Position numbers and translations under genes: made by a program
Shown: piece after piece, positions 15,848 to 23,657 of the stretch
Numbering within the stretch: position 1 is the stretch's first letter
How the letters are laid out: every line of letters begins with the position of its first letter
The notes under the pieces: model-generated
Seen by the model: only the letters and a program-made list of their open reading frames with translations
What the model was told of the DNA's origin: nothing
Databases searched by the model: none
From: a virus
DNA length: 38,227 nucleotides
Reading direction: 5' to 3' (one strand)
Virus record (IMG/VR): IMGVR_UViG_3300048589_000303
Coordinates: 1-38,227 of that record

Positions 15848-16033
15848 CTAGTCGTCCGGGTCGTCCGGGAACTGCGCGTTGGCCAGTTGCGCCCGTGCGT
15901 GCTGGTCGCCCTGCGCGTCGGCGATCCCCTCGTTGATGGCGTTCCGCAGGATCACGGCTTCGTTCCAGCGTTGCGCGTCCTGCCGCATGTAGTCGTCGGG
16001 GCGCATGGGCGACAGGTCGAACCAGTAGCTCAC
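15848..16033 (-). CDS. Tail assembly chaperone, downstream frame (GT-type)
   Basis: A 61-residue frame starting with GTG at 16033 that overlaps the preceding stop as GTGA. The -1 frame remains open upstream to the slippery heptamer at 16135-16141, adding 34 codons (including GYERVSYWFDLSPMRPDDYM around the junction). The ribosome can therefore make a fusion of about 210 residues (15848-16479). This is the classic arrangement before the tape measure gene, in which the short form is abundant and the fusion is scarce. The stand-alone GTG start may not be used. Confidence 0.75.
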   Translation of the reverse strand: MSYWFDLSPMRPDDYMRQDAQRWNEAVILRNAINEGIADAQGDQHARAQLANAQFPDDPDD

Positions 16034-16479
16034 GCGCTCATAGCCGGCGGGTCGGGTTGGCTCGTCTCCGGCGTTGGGGAGTCCGAGCCGGGTTCGTTCG
16101 GCCCACCGGGCGTAGACCCGGAAGGCGCTGACTCTTTTGGGTCCGGTGGCAGGAACGGCGCCGATCGGATCTGCATGGCCAGCCAGATCGCGGTGGCCGG
16201 TTCGAGCGCCCGCAACGCCTGCGGCCCGCTTTCACCCGGGGGCGGCACCGGCTCGTACGTGCCGGTCTCCCGGTTGCGGGCCGTCGCGTTCCAGGCGACC
16301 ACGAAGGGCGCGATGGCGGCGAACAGGTCGCTGAAGGTGAGCGAGCCGTCGATCACGATGGCGTCGATCTCTTCGAACGACAGGCTGGTGACGATGGTGG
16401 CCCGGAACGGTTCCCCGCCCTCCGGCGCATCCTCGTCACGGGTAACGACCTTGGTTCGGTTCGGGACGTGCCCGGTCAT
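16030..16479 (-). CDS. Tail assembly chaperone, upstream frame (G-type)
   Basis: A 149-residue protein with a helical core (SLSFEEIDAIVIDGSLTFSD, LFAAIAPFVVAWNATAR) and a disordered Pro/Ser-rich C-terminus after residue 110. It lies between the major tail protein and the tape measure gene, where phage chaperones bind the tape measure during tail assembly. Codons 114-115 carry the slippery sequence C-CCA-AAA. Frameshifting there would replace the disordered tail with a 95-residue extension. Confidence 0.8.
   Translation of the reverse strand: MTGHVPNRTKVVTRDEDAPEGGEPFRATIVTSLSFEEIDAIVIDGSLTFSDLFAAIAPFVVAWNATARNRETGTYEPVPPPGESGPQALRALEPATAIWLAMQIRSAPFLPPDPKESAPSGSTPGGPNEPGSDSPTPETSQPDPPAMSA
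16135..16141 (-). promoter_or_regulatory. -1 ribosomal frameshift slippery heptamer CCCAAAA
   Basis: C-CCA-AAA lies in the X-XXY-YYZ register of the chaperone frame. After slipping, the -1 frame has no stop until 15848. Downstream, CCGGG-N6-CCCGG and GAGTC...GACTC can form a stimulatory branched stem starting near the heptamer. Confidence 0.8.
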
Positions 16480-16533
16480 GCAGGTGCCTCACGGGGCGAA
16501 CACCGGCGGGTCACGTCGCCCGCCGGGTCGCTG

Positions 16534-17778
16534 CTAGAGCATCGCGCTCAGGGTGTTCTTGGAGATGTAGGAGACGCGCTTGCCGTTCGAGACGTTCAGG
16601 TAGGCGCGGTACGGGAACGTCGCCGTGACGTTGCTGCCACGCAGCGATTCCGACGGCGCGCCCCAGACGATGCGGTGCAGATCGATCCGCGCCAGCTTGT
16701 TCGGCAGCGTGACGTGGCCGTTGATCGCCGACCCTTCCTGCTGCACCCGCAGCATCTGCGGGGCTTCGGCGCGGAACTGGTCGTACTCGGTGCGGGTATC
16801 GAACTCGAGCCGCAACTGCCCGGTGACGACACGCTTGCCACGCCCGACCTTGCGGCTCATGGTGTCCACGTCGTTCATGAACCGCTTGGCCGACAGGTTG
16901 TTGTTGTGGGTGAGCGAGAACGAGATCAGCCCGTGCTCGATCTCGGTGGTGCCGAGGGTGCCGCCGACGGCGTCCCGGAACACCTTGGTGCCCGGCGCGG
17001 CGATCCGTTCGCGCGTCCGGTCGCTGATCCCCGGCGTGAACGGTTCGGTCAGCACGCCGGTGACCGCCGCCGCGATCGCGTTGGGGAGCAGGCCGACGAA
17101 CGTGAGCGTGGTGGCGGTGTTGGACGCAATGCCGATCACTTCGCCTTCGTTCGTTCCTGACGTCACGTACAGGAACGCCCCGGCCCACTCGTTGACTGAC
17201 CAGGACGCGCCGGTATCGATGAACGTGCTGGTGCTGCCGCCGGTCGCCGTGACCGCGGTGGTGGCCAGCAGGGCGTTGGTGCGCAGCCAGAGGTTGGCGC
17301 TGTACTGCCAGGTCGCCTCGTTGTTGTCGGCGTCGATGCTGATGGTGAAGTCGTTGACCATCAGTTGTTCGGCCCGCTTGACCATGCCGGGGAAGCCGTT
17401 CTCGACGGTCAGGCTGGCCAGGTCGTCAACGAAGCGGGACGGCTCGTGGGTCCACAGATAGCCCGGAACGCCTTCGCCGTCGGAGACGCCCGCCTTGCCG
17501 CCGGCGACGCCGAGTTCCATCAGGACCGGGAAGTCCTCATAGGTCAGGTTCTGGGCGTAGGTGCCGCCGTAGGTGTAGGGGCTGAAGACGGGATCGACGT
17601 CGCCGTCGTAGGAGCCGTCGTATTCCGGCACCTCGATCAGCTGGCGATCCTCGGTCAGCGCCAGATTGCCGTAGAGCTTGAAGTCGGGGGTGACGGCCAC
17701 GCCGCGCACGGCCTCGAAGCCCGCCTGAATGCGGCGCAGCGCGTCGTCGTTCGGGAGCCGGTTCAGTGGCACGCTCAT
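16534..17778 (-). CDS. Major tail protein (tube)
   Basis: A 414-residue protein. The N-terminus (NDDALRRIQAGFEAVRG) is followed by beta-rich tube-like sequence (EVPEYDGSYDGDVDPVFSPY, TISIDADNNEATWQYSANLW). Residues 180-240 carry an extra beta module (ASWSVNEWAGAFLYVTSGTN) also seen twice in the distal tail protein, likely surface-exposed. The C-terminal domain (VTGQLRLEFDTRTEYDQFRA, FPYRAYL) fits the tube fold. It lies between the tail completion genes and the tail chaperone, and starts as ATGA on the preceding stop. Confidence 0.85.
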   Translation of the reverse strand: MSVPLNRLPNDDALRRIQAGFEAVRGVAVTPDFKLYGNLALTEDRQLIEVPEYDGSYDGDVDPVFSPYTYGGTYAQNLTYEDFPVLMELGVAGGKAGVSDGEGVPGYLWTHEPSRFVDDLASLTVENGFPGMVKRAEQLMVNDFTISIDADNNEATWQYSANLWLRTNALLATTAVTATGGSTSTFIDTGASWSVNEWAGAFLYVTSGTNEGEVIGIASNTATTLTFVGLLPNAIAAAVTGVLTEPFTPGISDRTRERIAAPGTKVFRDAVGGTLGTTEIEHGLISFSLTHNNNLSAKRFMNDVDTMSRKVGRGKRVVTGQLRLEFDTRTEYDQFRAEAPQMLRVQQEGSAINGHVTLPNKLARIDLHRIVWGAPSESLRGSNVTATFPYRAYLNVSNGKRVSYISKNTLSAML

Positions 17779-18026
17779 GCGTCACCTTCTTTGGCGGAAA
17801 CCGCCGTGTACATGGCCGTGCCGTCCGGGCGCGGCGCGGTGGCGTCGTGGAGTTGCTGCGGGCTGAGCACGGCTACGTCGGCCGCCGTCAGATCGCGGCG
17901 CGGCACGCCGATCAGGAAGTCGCCCGGCTTGATCGGCGTGAACGTGAACGCCACCGGCGCGTCAGCCGCTTTGGCGGCCTTTGGTTCCGGTGCGGCTTTC
18001 GGTTTGGTCTCTGGTTTGTCTGGCAT
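17775..18026 (-). CDS. Small unknown structural-region protein
   Basis: An 83-residue protein with a Lys/Pro/Ala-rich disordered N-terminus (MPDKPETKPKAAPEPKAAKA) and a short folded part (FTPIKPGDFLIGVPRRDLTA). It ends as ATGA on the major tail protein start. A similar Lys/Pro/Ala-rich tail ends the protein at 19591-19872, whose folded region likewise has a GDP-PDG pattern. No function is known. Confidence 0.7.
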   Translation of the reverse strand: MPDKPETKPKAAPEPKAAKAADAPVAFTFTPIKPGDFLIGVPRRDLTAADVAVLSPQQLHDATAPRPDGTAMYTAVSAKEGDA

Positions 18027-18035
18027 GACTGCCTC

Positions 18036-18488
18036 CTACTCCGCACCCGGAAAGCGGTGCGTCTTGACACTGAAGAAGATCGTGACGGTCGAATAGAGCG
18101 CCCCCGCGTAATCGGCGAGCAGCCCCGCCTCGTACCGGGTCGGCCGGCAGTGGTGGACCATCTGGTCCGAGCCGCTGGCCCGCAGGTGGAACGCGCTGGA
18201 GCCGGGCGCGAAGTGATCCCAGATTTCTTCGATCAGCGCATCGACGGCGTTGATTTCGGCCGGCGTGCGCCCCTTGGAGGCGACCATGATCTGCACCCGG
18301 ATTTCGTGCTCCCAGACCTGTTCGGAGAGCATCGGCGTTCCGGTGCCGAGTCCGGCGAAGATGAGCGCCGCCGGGGTTTCGCTGATCGTGTTCGGGGCCG
18401 GGTAGTAGGCCTGCTTGAGGCCCGCGTTGGCGATCCCGGCGTCGCGCAGCTCGTCGGCGATCCGGCGGCAGATGGTCGAGACGCGCAT
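18036..18488 (-). CDS. Tail terminator / completion protein
   Basis: A 150-residue protein with an N-terminal helix (STICRRIADELRDAGIANAG) followed by a mixed alpha/beta fold, including EHEIRVQIMVASKGRTPAEI and a YSTVTIFFSV strand. This pattern and its place between the gp10-like protein and the tail tube gene fit tail terminator proteins. The start at 18488 shares TGATG with the previous stop. Confidence 0.65.
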   Translation of the reverse strand: MRVSTICRRIADELRDAGIANAGLKQAYYPAPNTISETPAALIFAGLGTGTPMLSEQVWEHEIRVQIMVASKGRTPAEINAVDALIEEIWDHFAPGSSAFHLRASGSDQMVHHCRPTRYEAGLLADYAGALYSTVTIFFSVKTHRFPGAE

Positions 18489-18961
18489 CACGCGCCTCCC
18501 AGCCGGGATTCGATGTAGGCCAGAATCTTGGCCCTGGTTTCCGGTAGCCGGCGGATCGCTTCTTCTCGCCCGGCCTTCATGTAGAACCGGCCGGTGGTGC
18601 CGGGGTGGTTGACGCTCCGGTAGGCGACGCGCTTGCCGTTCCAGGTGAACGACAGCGCCTTCTTGCGCCGGGCCGCGATCGTGTGCGGTTTCGTGCCGTA
18701 CTCGTGGTGCTTGGCGTACGGGATGTTCGTGCCCCACTGGGCGCTGAAGACGCCGCCCCGGTCCTGCACCGGCGTCCCGACGATCGAGCGCCGCAGGGTG
18801 CCGGTCTTGACGCCGACGACGCCTCTTTCCATCGACTTGCCCTGCCCGTAGCTGATGAGGTCACCGATGCCGAGCTTGAGGCCCTCGTCAATCACCTCCC
18901 GGTGCCGTTTGAGCCGGGGGATGAAGCGGGTTTCGTCGGTCATGCGGATCTGAATGTCCAT
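18488..18961 (-). CDS. HK97 gp10-like tail completion/neck protein
   Basis: A 157-residue basic protein. VKTGTLRRSI in the middle and PYAKHHEYGTKPHTI are hallmarks of the HK97 gp10 family, which joins head to tail. The start at 18961 overlaps the preceding stop in TGATG; an upstream in-frame ATG at 19030 is discounted because its residues look out of frame. Confidence 0.85.
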   Translation of the reverse strand: MDIQIRMTDETRFIPRLKRHREVIDEGLKLGIGDLISYGQGKSMERGVVGVKTGTLRRSIVGTPVQDRGGVFSAQWGTNIPYAKHHEYGTKPHTIAARRKKALSFTWNGKRVAYRSVNHPGTTGRFYMKAGREEAIRRLPETRAKILAYIESRLGGA

Positions 18962-19587
18962 CAGACCACCACGCCCTTCCCGGTCACGCGGTGCCGCCGC
19001 AAGATCGCCTTGACCTGCGGATCGGCCCACGGATCGCGGATCGGCGCCACGGTGCCGTCAGCGCCCACGAACCCGGCCGGGCTGGCCTGTTCCTGCTTGA
19101 TCCGTTCGGCGGTGACGAAATTGGCGACCCAGATGATGTCGTCCGGCACGCTCTGCACCTGATCGGCCCAGACGCCGGTGATGGTCACGACGCGGTAGCC
19201 GAGCCAGTCGGCGCCCGCGTTGGAACGCAACGCCGTGATCTCGCCGGCCCGGTTGCGCAGCGCCACCGACCAGTAGGTCGTATCGAGCGCCACGCCCCCG
19301 CTCAACACCCCGGCCCAATCCTGCTGGCCGACCGTGATCGCGCCGATGGAGACCGCGGGAACCGGCAGCACCAGCACGCTGCTCGATCCGCCGTGCGGGT
19401 AGATGGTGCGGGTGGCGGGAGCCGGCGCGCCGACGATCCACTGCCGCCCGGTCGCTTCGTCGATCAGGCCGGAGACGACGGCATTCATCGCGGACACCCG
19501 GTCCTCGAGTTCTGCGCTCAGTCCATCGGACGGCTCAGCCGGTCCGAGCATCTGCACGATGATTTCGTCGTCTCCGTACTGGCTCAT
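18961..19587 (-). CDS. Head-tail connector protein (gp6-like)
   Basis: A 208-residue protein with an acidic helical N-terminus (AELEDRVSAMNAVVSGLIDE), a beta-rich middle (VLVLPVPAVSIGAITVGQQD, and DTTYWSVALRNRAGEITALR) and a helix near the C-terminus (VANFVTAERIKQEQ). The pattern and location after the capsid group match HK97 gp6-type adaptor proteins. Confidence 0.75.
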   Translation of the reverse strand: MSQYGDDEIIVQMLGPAEPSDGLSAELEDRVSAMNAVVSGLIDEATGRQWIVGAPAPATRTIYPHGGSSSVLVLPVPAVSIGAITVGQQDWAGVLSGGVALDTTYWSVALRNRAGEITALRSNAGADWLGYRVVTITGVWADQVQSVPDDIIWVANFVTAERIKQEQASPAGFVGADGTVAPIRDPWADPQVKAILRRHRVTGKGVVV

Positions 19588-19590
19588 GGT

Positions 19591-19872
19591 TTAGCGGTTC
19601 TCCGGGGCCGTCTTGGCCTTGTTCTCCGGCGCGGCCTTCTTGGCGCGCGCCTTCGGTTCCGGGTCAGGTTCCGGGGCTACGGTCACGGCGGGAACGAACT
19701 CCGCGCCGTCCGGCAGGGGGTCGCCCGCGTTGATGCGGAACTTCCCTTTCCCGATGAAGTAGTGACCGTCCTGTGGGGCCGTGCGTGTCATGTCGTCCGT
19801 CTCCATCGCGATCCTCAGGCCCGACACAAGCCCGGCCGTTGATTGCGGGTTGGTCGAGCCGAGGAAGCGCAT
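19591..19872 (-). CDS. Small unknown structural-region protein
   Basis: A 93-residue protein with a short folded centre (GHYFIGKGKFRINAGDPLPD) and a Lys/Pro/Ala-rich disordered end. Start 19872 overlaps the preceding stop in TGATG; internal ATGs at codons 23 and 28 are possible. It lies between decoration-like and connector genes. No function recognised. Confidence 0.6.
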   Translation of the reverse strand: MRFLGSTNPQSTAGLVSGLRIAMETDDMTRTAPQDGHYFIGKGKFRINAGDPLPDGAEFVPAVTVAPEPDPEPKARAKKAAPENKAKTAPENR

Positions 19873-20240
19873 CAGACCAGCAGTTCCGCGGTCACCTGGT
19901 AGGTGATCGAGTCGGCGTCGGCGTGCGTGGCCAGCACGCGCCAGAACGGCGGCAGGACCGCGTTCGCGCTCACGTTGGCCGAGACCGTCGCGCCCGGATA
20001 GACGAGCAGGTAGGTGTCGCCGGTAGCGGCCACGGCGGCCGACGCCAGCAGGGTGTAGTAGTCGCCCGTGATGGTGTCGGCGCCCTGGATGGTGAACACC
20101 ACCGAGGCGGCCGCCGGATCGAGCGTGCAGTTGATGTGGACGCGCACGCCCCGGTGGCCGCGGTTGCGCTGGTTGCCGCTGTTGTTGGTGGCCGTGCGCG
20201 CCGCGCTGGCCATGAGTTCGATCAGATGGTTGTAGGCCAT
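19872..20240 (-). CDS. Head decoration-like protein
   Basis: A 122-residue beta-rich protein (VRVHINCTLDPAAASVVFTI, TYLLVYPGATVSANVSANAV) directly after the capsid gene. Genes at this position often encode decoration or head-stabilising proteins. No key motif is visible. Confidence 0.55.
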   Translation of the reverse strand: MAYNHLIELMASAARTATNNSGNQRNRGHRGVRVHINCTLDPAAASVVFTIQGADTITGDYYTLLASAAVAATGDTYLLVYPGATVSANVSANAVLPPFWRVLATHADADSITYQVTAELLV

Positions 20241-20264
20241 GGTCGTCTTCCTTTCCCCTCAGCC

Positions 20265-21581
20265 CTAGCTGAGTTCCACCACGGCAAAGGCCGCCGGGCG
20301 ATAGACCGTGAAGGCCAGCCGGGTTTCGGCGAGAATCGTCTGCATGTTGCGGATGAGCTGGTTGTCGATGTACCCCACCTCGATCGCGCTCTGCATGCGG
20401 TCCCAGACCTGCGCCTTCGTGCCGTCGCCGACGATCGGCTCGCCTTCGGTGATGACTTCCGATTCGATGACCCGCAGGCCCCAGAGGCGCTGAATGCCCA
20501 TGCCGGTGCTGAACGGGCCGCCCGCCAGGTACTGCTCGTGGCCGTCGGTCTGGGTCAGGAAGCGCTCCATGTCGGCCGGATGAATGAGCACGAAGTCGGC
20601 GCGCGCCCGGCCGGTGTAGCGGATCATCTGCCGCGCCCGCAGGATGCGGTTGAAGTCCTCGTTGGGACCGCCCGCGCCCTCGACCGGGTTGCTGGCGAAG
20701 TAGGTGGCGTCAAGGTCCTGGATGCCGCTGAAGGCCAGCAGGCCTTTCAGTTCCGGCGGGGTGCCGGTGCCGTTGATCAGGTCGTCCTCGATCACCTCAT
20801 CGAGTCCCTGCAGAAGCCGGGTCTCAATGATGCTCTGGAGCTGCGGTTCGTCCCACAGGGTCTGCTTGGTGACCGGGATGTGGTGCGCGATGGTGGCGAC
20901 GCTCGCGGTCGCGCCGAGCCACGCGATGGCCGATTCCGGCTTGACCGAGGCATGGGCCGGGGATTCGGACGCGCTGGCCGAATGCGTCGCTTCCGGCACC
21001 CAGTCGGCGTTGTTGGTGAAGCTCGACTCGTAGAAGTATTCGACCGTGTTGCTGTCGGTGGTGCCGCCCAGGAAGGCGCTGCGCACCCCGAGGTCCATGC
21101 GGTCAGGGGCGAAGATGCCCGGCACGCGCTGCGCGGCGATCATGCCGCTCGGCAGCCCGCCCGTGTAGACGAGCGCGCGCTGTTCCGGCGTGCCCCGGAA
21201 TCCCTCGAACTCCACGCGGCCACCGGACCGGCCCCCGCGCTTCTTGAGGTCCTGGAAGGCATCGCTGTCGATGTAGCGGCGACCGAACCCGGCCGGCTCG
21301 TCGTCCTTCCGGTCCCGCGTTTCCTGCGCCGGGGCCGCGGAGCTGCGGCGTCCGGCCGGTTCGGCGAACCGCTGGCTGTCCTTGAGCATGGCCGCGTTGC
21401 GGGCTTCACGCGCTTCGGCGTCGGCCAGCTCGGCGGTCAGCTTGGTGGTTTCTTCGGCGATCTGCGCGAGGCGGGTTTCGCCAGCGTCATCGAGCTCGCC
21501 CTTCTGGCTTCGTTCGGCCAGCGGCTTGCCCTCGTTGTAGAGCAGCGTCAGGGCTGCCCGGATCTCTTTTACCGTCTTCAT
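20265..21581 (-). CDS. Major capsid protein, HK97 fold
   Basis: A 438-residue capsid protein. Residues 1-60 form a coiled-coil delta scaffold (KEIRAALTLLYNEGKPLAER, ETTKLTAELADAEAREARNA), likely removed by the protease, followed by a linker and a shell domain (ARADFVLIHPADMERFL, YLAGGPFSTGMGIQRLWGLR, ESEVITEGEPIVGD, AFTVYRPAAFAVVEL), the standard HK97-type order. GGAG eight bases before ATG 21581 overlaps the end of the protease gene and defines the start. Capsid follows protease by two bases. Confidence 0.95.
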   Translation of the reverse strand: MKTVKEIRAALTLLYNEGKPLAERSQKGELDDAGETRLAQIAEETTKLTAELADAEAREARNAAMLKDSQRFAEPAGRRSSAAPAQETRDRKDDEPAGFGRRYIDSDAFQDLKKRGGRSGGRVEFEGFRGTPEQRALVYTGGLPSGMIAAQRVPGIFAPDRMDLGVRSAFLGGTTDSNTVEYFYESSFTNNADWVPEATHSASASESPAHASVKPESAIAWLGATASVATIAHHIPVTKQTLWDEPQLQSIIETRLLQGLDEVIEDDLINGTGTPPELKGLLAFSGIQDLDATYFASNPVEGAGGPNEDFNRILRARQMIRYTGRARADFVLIHPADMERFLTQTDGHEQYLAGGPFSTGMGIQRLWGLRVIESEVITEGEPIVGDGTKAQVWDRMQSAIEVGYIDNQLIRNMQTILAETRLAFTVYRPAAFAVVELS

Positions 21582-21583
21582 GG

Positions 21584-22300
21584 TCAGTCTCCGGCCGGAT
21601 TGAATCCGGCGAACGCGAAGGCGAATTCCGTGTGCAGGGATCGCCGCGTCGATGGTCCGAGTGGAGTGGTTTCCCCGGCTCCGGCTCGTTCGTTCCACGC
21701 GGTGAGCAACTGCGCGATCTGGCGTTCCTGCTCGTCCGAGAGAGCGCCCGATCGCAGCGATGCCAACAGGGAGGTGAGGAGTTCCGCGTCCCGCTGCTGG
21801 CGGGTGGCGGTGATCGTCGCGGCCTCGTTGGCCGGGAACGTCACCGGGCTGGACTCCCAGAACTTGACTTCGGTGATGACGCGAATGTCGGACTTCTTCG
21901 CGCCGGAAAGTTGGGACAGGTCAATGGGATCGTCGTCTTCGGCTGAACGGTCCTTGATCGTCTGGAAGCCGAACGACATGCCGAACGGCACGCCGAACCG
22001 CATCCGGGCGAGGAACGTGCTGCCCTCGGCGCCGTCGTCGGCAATCCCGACGTTGACGTAGAGGCCGTGCTTGTCTTCTTTCAGGGTGACGTGCTTGCCG
22101 ATCGGCGCGTCGGGGTTGTGGTTCCACAGCACCGGGATCTTGTCGGCCCGTTCCTTGATCGATTTCTTGAACGCGCCGGGGGCCATCGCGGTCCACCAGG
22201 AATCGGCGGCCCACCAGGTCGAGGCGTAGCCCTCGAAGCCGGCCGGGTTGTCGTCGGCGGCCCGGAAGTCGAATGCGGTTCGGTACTGAATGTCCGGCAT
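21584..22300 (-). CDS. Prohead protease (HK97 gp4/U35 family)
   Basis: A 238-residue serine protease that matures the capsid shell. GFEGYAS near residue 21, IPVLWNHNPDAPIGK with the catalytic His, FGVPFGMSFGF with the nucleophilic Ser, and VTFPANEAATI follow in family order. The C-terminus is helical, as usual for the scaffold-like tail. The start ATG 22300 has AAGGCGGG a few bases upstream, part of the hairpin leader. Confidence 0.93.
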   Translation of the reverse strand: MPDIQYRTAFDFRAADDNPAGFEGYASTWWAADSWWTAMAPGAFKKSIKERADKIPVLWNHNPDAPIGKHVTLKEDKHGLYVNVGIADDGAEGSTFLARMRFGVPFGMSFGFQTIKDRSAEDDDPIDLSQLSGAKKSDIRVITEVKFWESSPVTFPANEAATITATRQQRDAELLTSLLASLRSGALSDEQERQIAQLLTAWNERAGAGETTPLGPSTRRSLHTEFAFAFAGFNPAGD

Positions 22301-22405
22301 GGCGCCCGCCTTAAACACAAAAGCGCCGCCAGTTGACTCCCCGAAAGGAATCCACTGGCGGCACAAGCAACGCCCGATCAGTTGTTCTGCCTAGCTTAGC
22401 AGATT
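22301..22405 (-). promoter_or_regulatory. Hairpin leader, copy A (before protease-capsid)
   Basis: Minus strand order: AATCTGCTA, then TGATCGGGCG, then a hairpin (GCCGCCAGT at 22354-22362 with ACTGGCGGC at 22325-22333, inner GATTCC-GGAGTC pairing), then a T-rich tail and the AAGG ribosome site of the protease. It shares all these blocks with copy B at 28305-28400. The hairpin and CTTTTGTGTTT tail look like an intrinsic terminator; TGCTAAGCT could be an extended -10. Confidence 0.7.
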
Positions 22406-22423
22406 GCGGTTATGTTCGCGCGG

Positions 22424-23281
22424 TTAGGCCGGATTGAGCGCAACCATCGCGCCGATGATGTTATTCGATGACGCGCCCGAGGTCGTGACAACTGCCGTGC
22501 GCGTTCCAGTCGCCCCGGATGATTCCAGCGACGCAAGGCTCACGCCACCGGCGTATACCCCCTGAACGTCCGATGAGTCGAATGCGTTGCCATCCAAGGT
22601 CAAACTGGTTGCCGTGCTGCCCGTTCCGGCAATGGCAAGTACAAGCAGCGCTGCGTTCTCGATGTCCGGTGAGATGGAGTCGAGTTCGACGGTTTTTGAG
22701 GTTGCGCTACCGCCTCCGGTGCGTTCTGGCGTGCCGGACACGTTGATCGGGTCCATCGCATCGTGCCCGGATATGCGAGCAACAACCGTCGAATAGACCA
22801 CCCAGTCAGGGTCGGGAACGATCGGCGAGACTTCACTTCCATCTGCGATGCGGTACTGCGTGATGTACCAGTCCCACGCTTCGCCACCTGATGCAATGAC
22901 TGTGAATCCAGGGATCGGTTCGACTGCTTCACTGCCCCAATAGGCCAGCGCAACCAGGAGGTCACCCTCCTGAATACCGCTCGGCAAATTCACCTGACCG
23001 GCGGAGCCGCCCCCGAGCACCGCGATGGATTCAATCAGCGGATCGCTGGCCGGCTCTTCAACATTTAGTTCATCCACCAACGCAACAATCCGGGCGCGTT
23101 TGGCCGGATCGAACCGCAGGATCGGACTGTACCCCGCGCCCTCGATGCCGAGATCAATTGCCAGCGACATGGGGATAACACTTCCCGCCGTGAGGCGGTA
23201 TGCGGACCGGCCGTCCGTGGAGCGGTACGTGCCAGTTTGCTCAATGGTAAAGAACTGCGGGGTCAGGCTGGATCGGGTCAT
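22424..23281 (-). CDS. Paralogue of the 70-residue gene, fused to a beta-rich domain
   Basis: A 285-residue protein. Residues 7-52 (TPQFFTIEQTGTYRSTDGRS, then YRLTAGSVIPMSLAIDLGIE) are paralogous to the neighbouring 70-residue protein. A linker then leads, from about residue 85, to a large beta-rich domain with many Gly, Ser and Thr (GSAGQVNLPSGIQEGDLLVA, and later TAVVTTSGASSNNIIGAMVA). It may be displayed on the capsid as a decoration or head fibre. It sits between portal and protease genes, where HK97-type phages usually have none. ATG 23281 overlaps the previous stop as ATGA. Confidence 0.75.
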   Translation of the reverse strand: MTRSSLTPQFFTIEQTGTYRSTDGRSAYRLTAGSVIPMSLAIDLGIEGAGYSPILRFDPAKRARIVALVDELNVEEPASDPLIESIAVLGGGSAGQVNLPSGIQEGDLLVALAYWGSEAVEPIPGFTVIASGGEAWDWYITQYRIADGSEVSPIVPDPDWVVYSTVVARISGHDAMDPINVSGTPERTGGGSATSKTVELDSISPDIENAALLVLAIAGTGSTATSLTLDGNAFDSSDVQGVYAGGVSLASLESSGATGTRTAVVTTSGASSNNIIGAMVALNPA

Positions 23282-23490
23282 TCGAGCGCCTCCGCAATGA
23301 TCGCCTGTATCTCCGCCTCTTCCTCAGCGTCGAACACCGGCACCGCATCATAGGCCGCGCCGTCGATGCCGAGCGCGATCGCCAGCGACATCGGGATCAT
23401 GTCGCCTTCGGTGAATTGATAGGCGGCCGTTCCGTCGGTCAGACGGTACGTGCCGGTCGATGGAATCTCGAAGAACTGCGGGGTGCTCAT
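23278..23490 (-). CDS. Small protein, paralogue of the next gene's N-terminus
   Basis: A 70-residue acidic protein (TPQFFEIPSTGTYRLTDGTA, YQFTEGDMIPMSLAIALGID) that matches the start of the 285-residue neighbour along about 45 residues. It ends in an acidic helix (AEEEAEIQAIIAEALE). AAAGGA upstream supports the ATG at 23490. It diverges from the endonuclease gene. The pair probably arose by tandem duplication. Confidence 0.75.
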   Translation of the reverse strand: MSTPQFFEIPSTGTYRLTDGTAAYQFTEGDMIPMSLAIALGIDGAAYDAVPVFDAEEEAEIQAIIAEALE

Positions 23491-23537
23491 GCTTGTTGTC
23501 CTTTCTACGCGAAAACGCCAACGGAATCGGGCCGTTT

Positions 23538-23546
23538 TGGTATAAT
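23538..23546 (+). promoter_or_regulatory. Extended -10 promoter of the endonuclease gene
   Basis: TGGTATAAT matches TGnTATAAT exactly and is striking in GC-rich DNA. No good -35 is present, as is usual for this type. It would leave about 105 bases of leader before ATG 23658. Confidence 0.6.
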
Positions 23547-23657
23547 TGGGCTAACATTCAACGGGGCTAGGATGGACCTCATGAATCCATCGACGAGCGG
23601 AATCTCGGTGCCGCGCCCCACCCTCCCCGAGACGCTTCGACCGAGCGAGGTACCAAA

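Noticed and set aside
20258-20273. Small stem CTCAGC-CCTA-GCTGAG across the capsid stop codon
   Set aside because: Only six pairs and no T-run on the minus strand, so not a credible terminator.
19773-22061. 762-codon plus-strand frame opposite capsid and protease
   Set aside because: Antisense frame of GC-rich coding DNA; the minus strand encodes clear capsid and protease families here.
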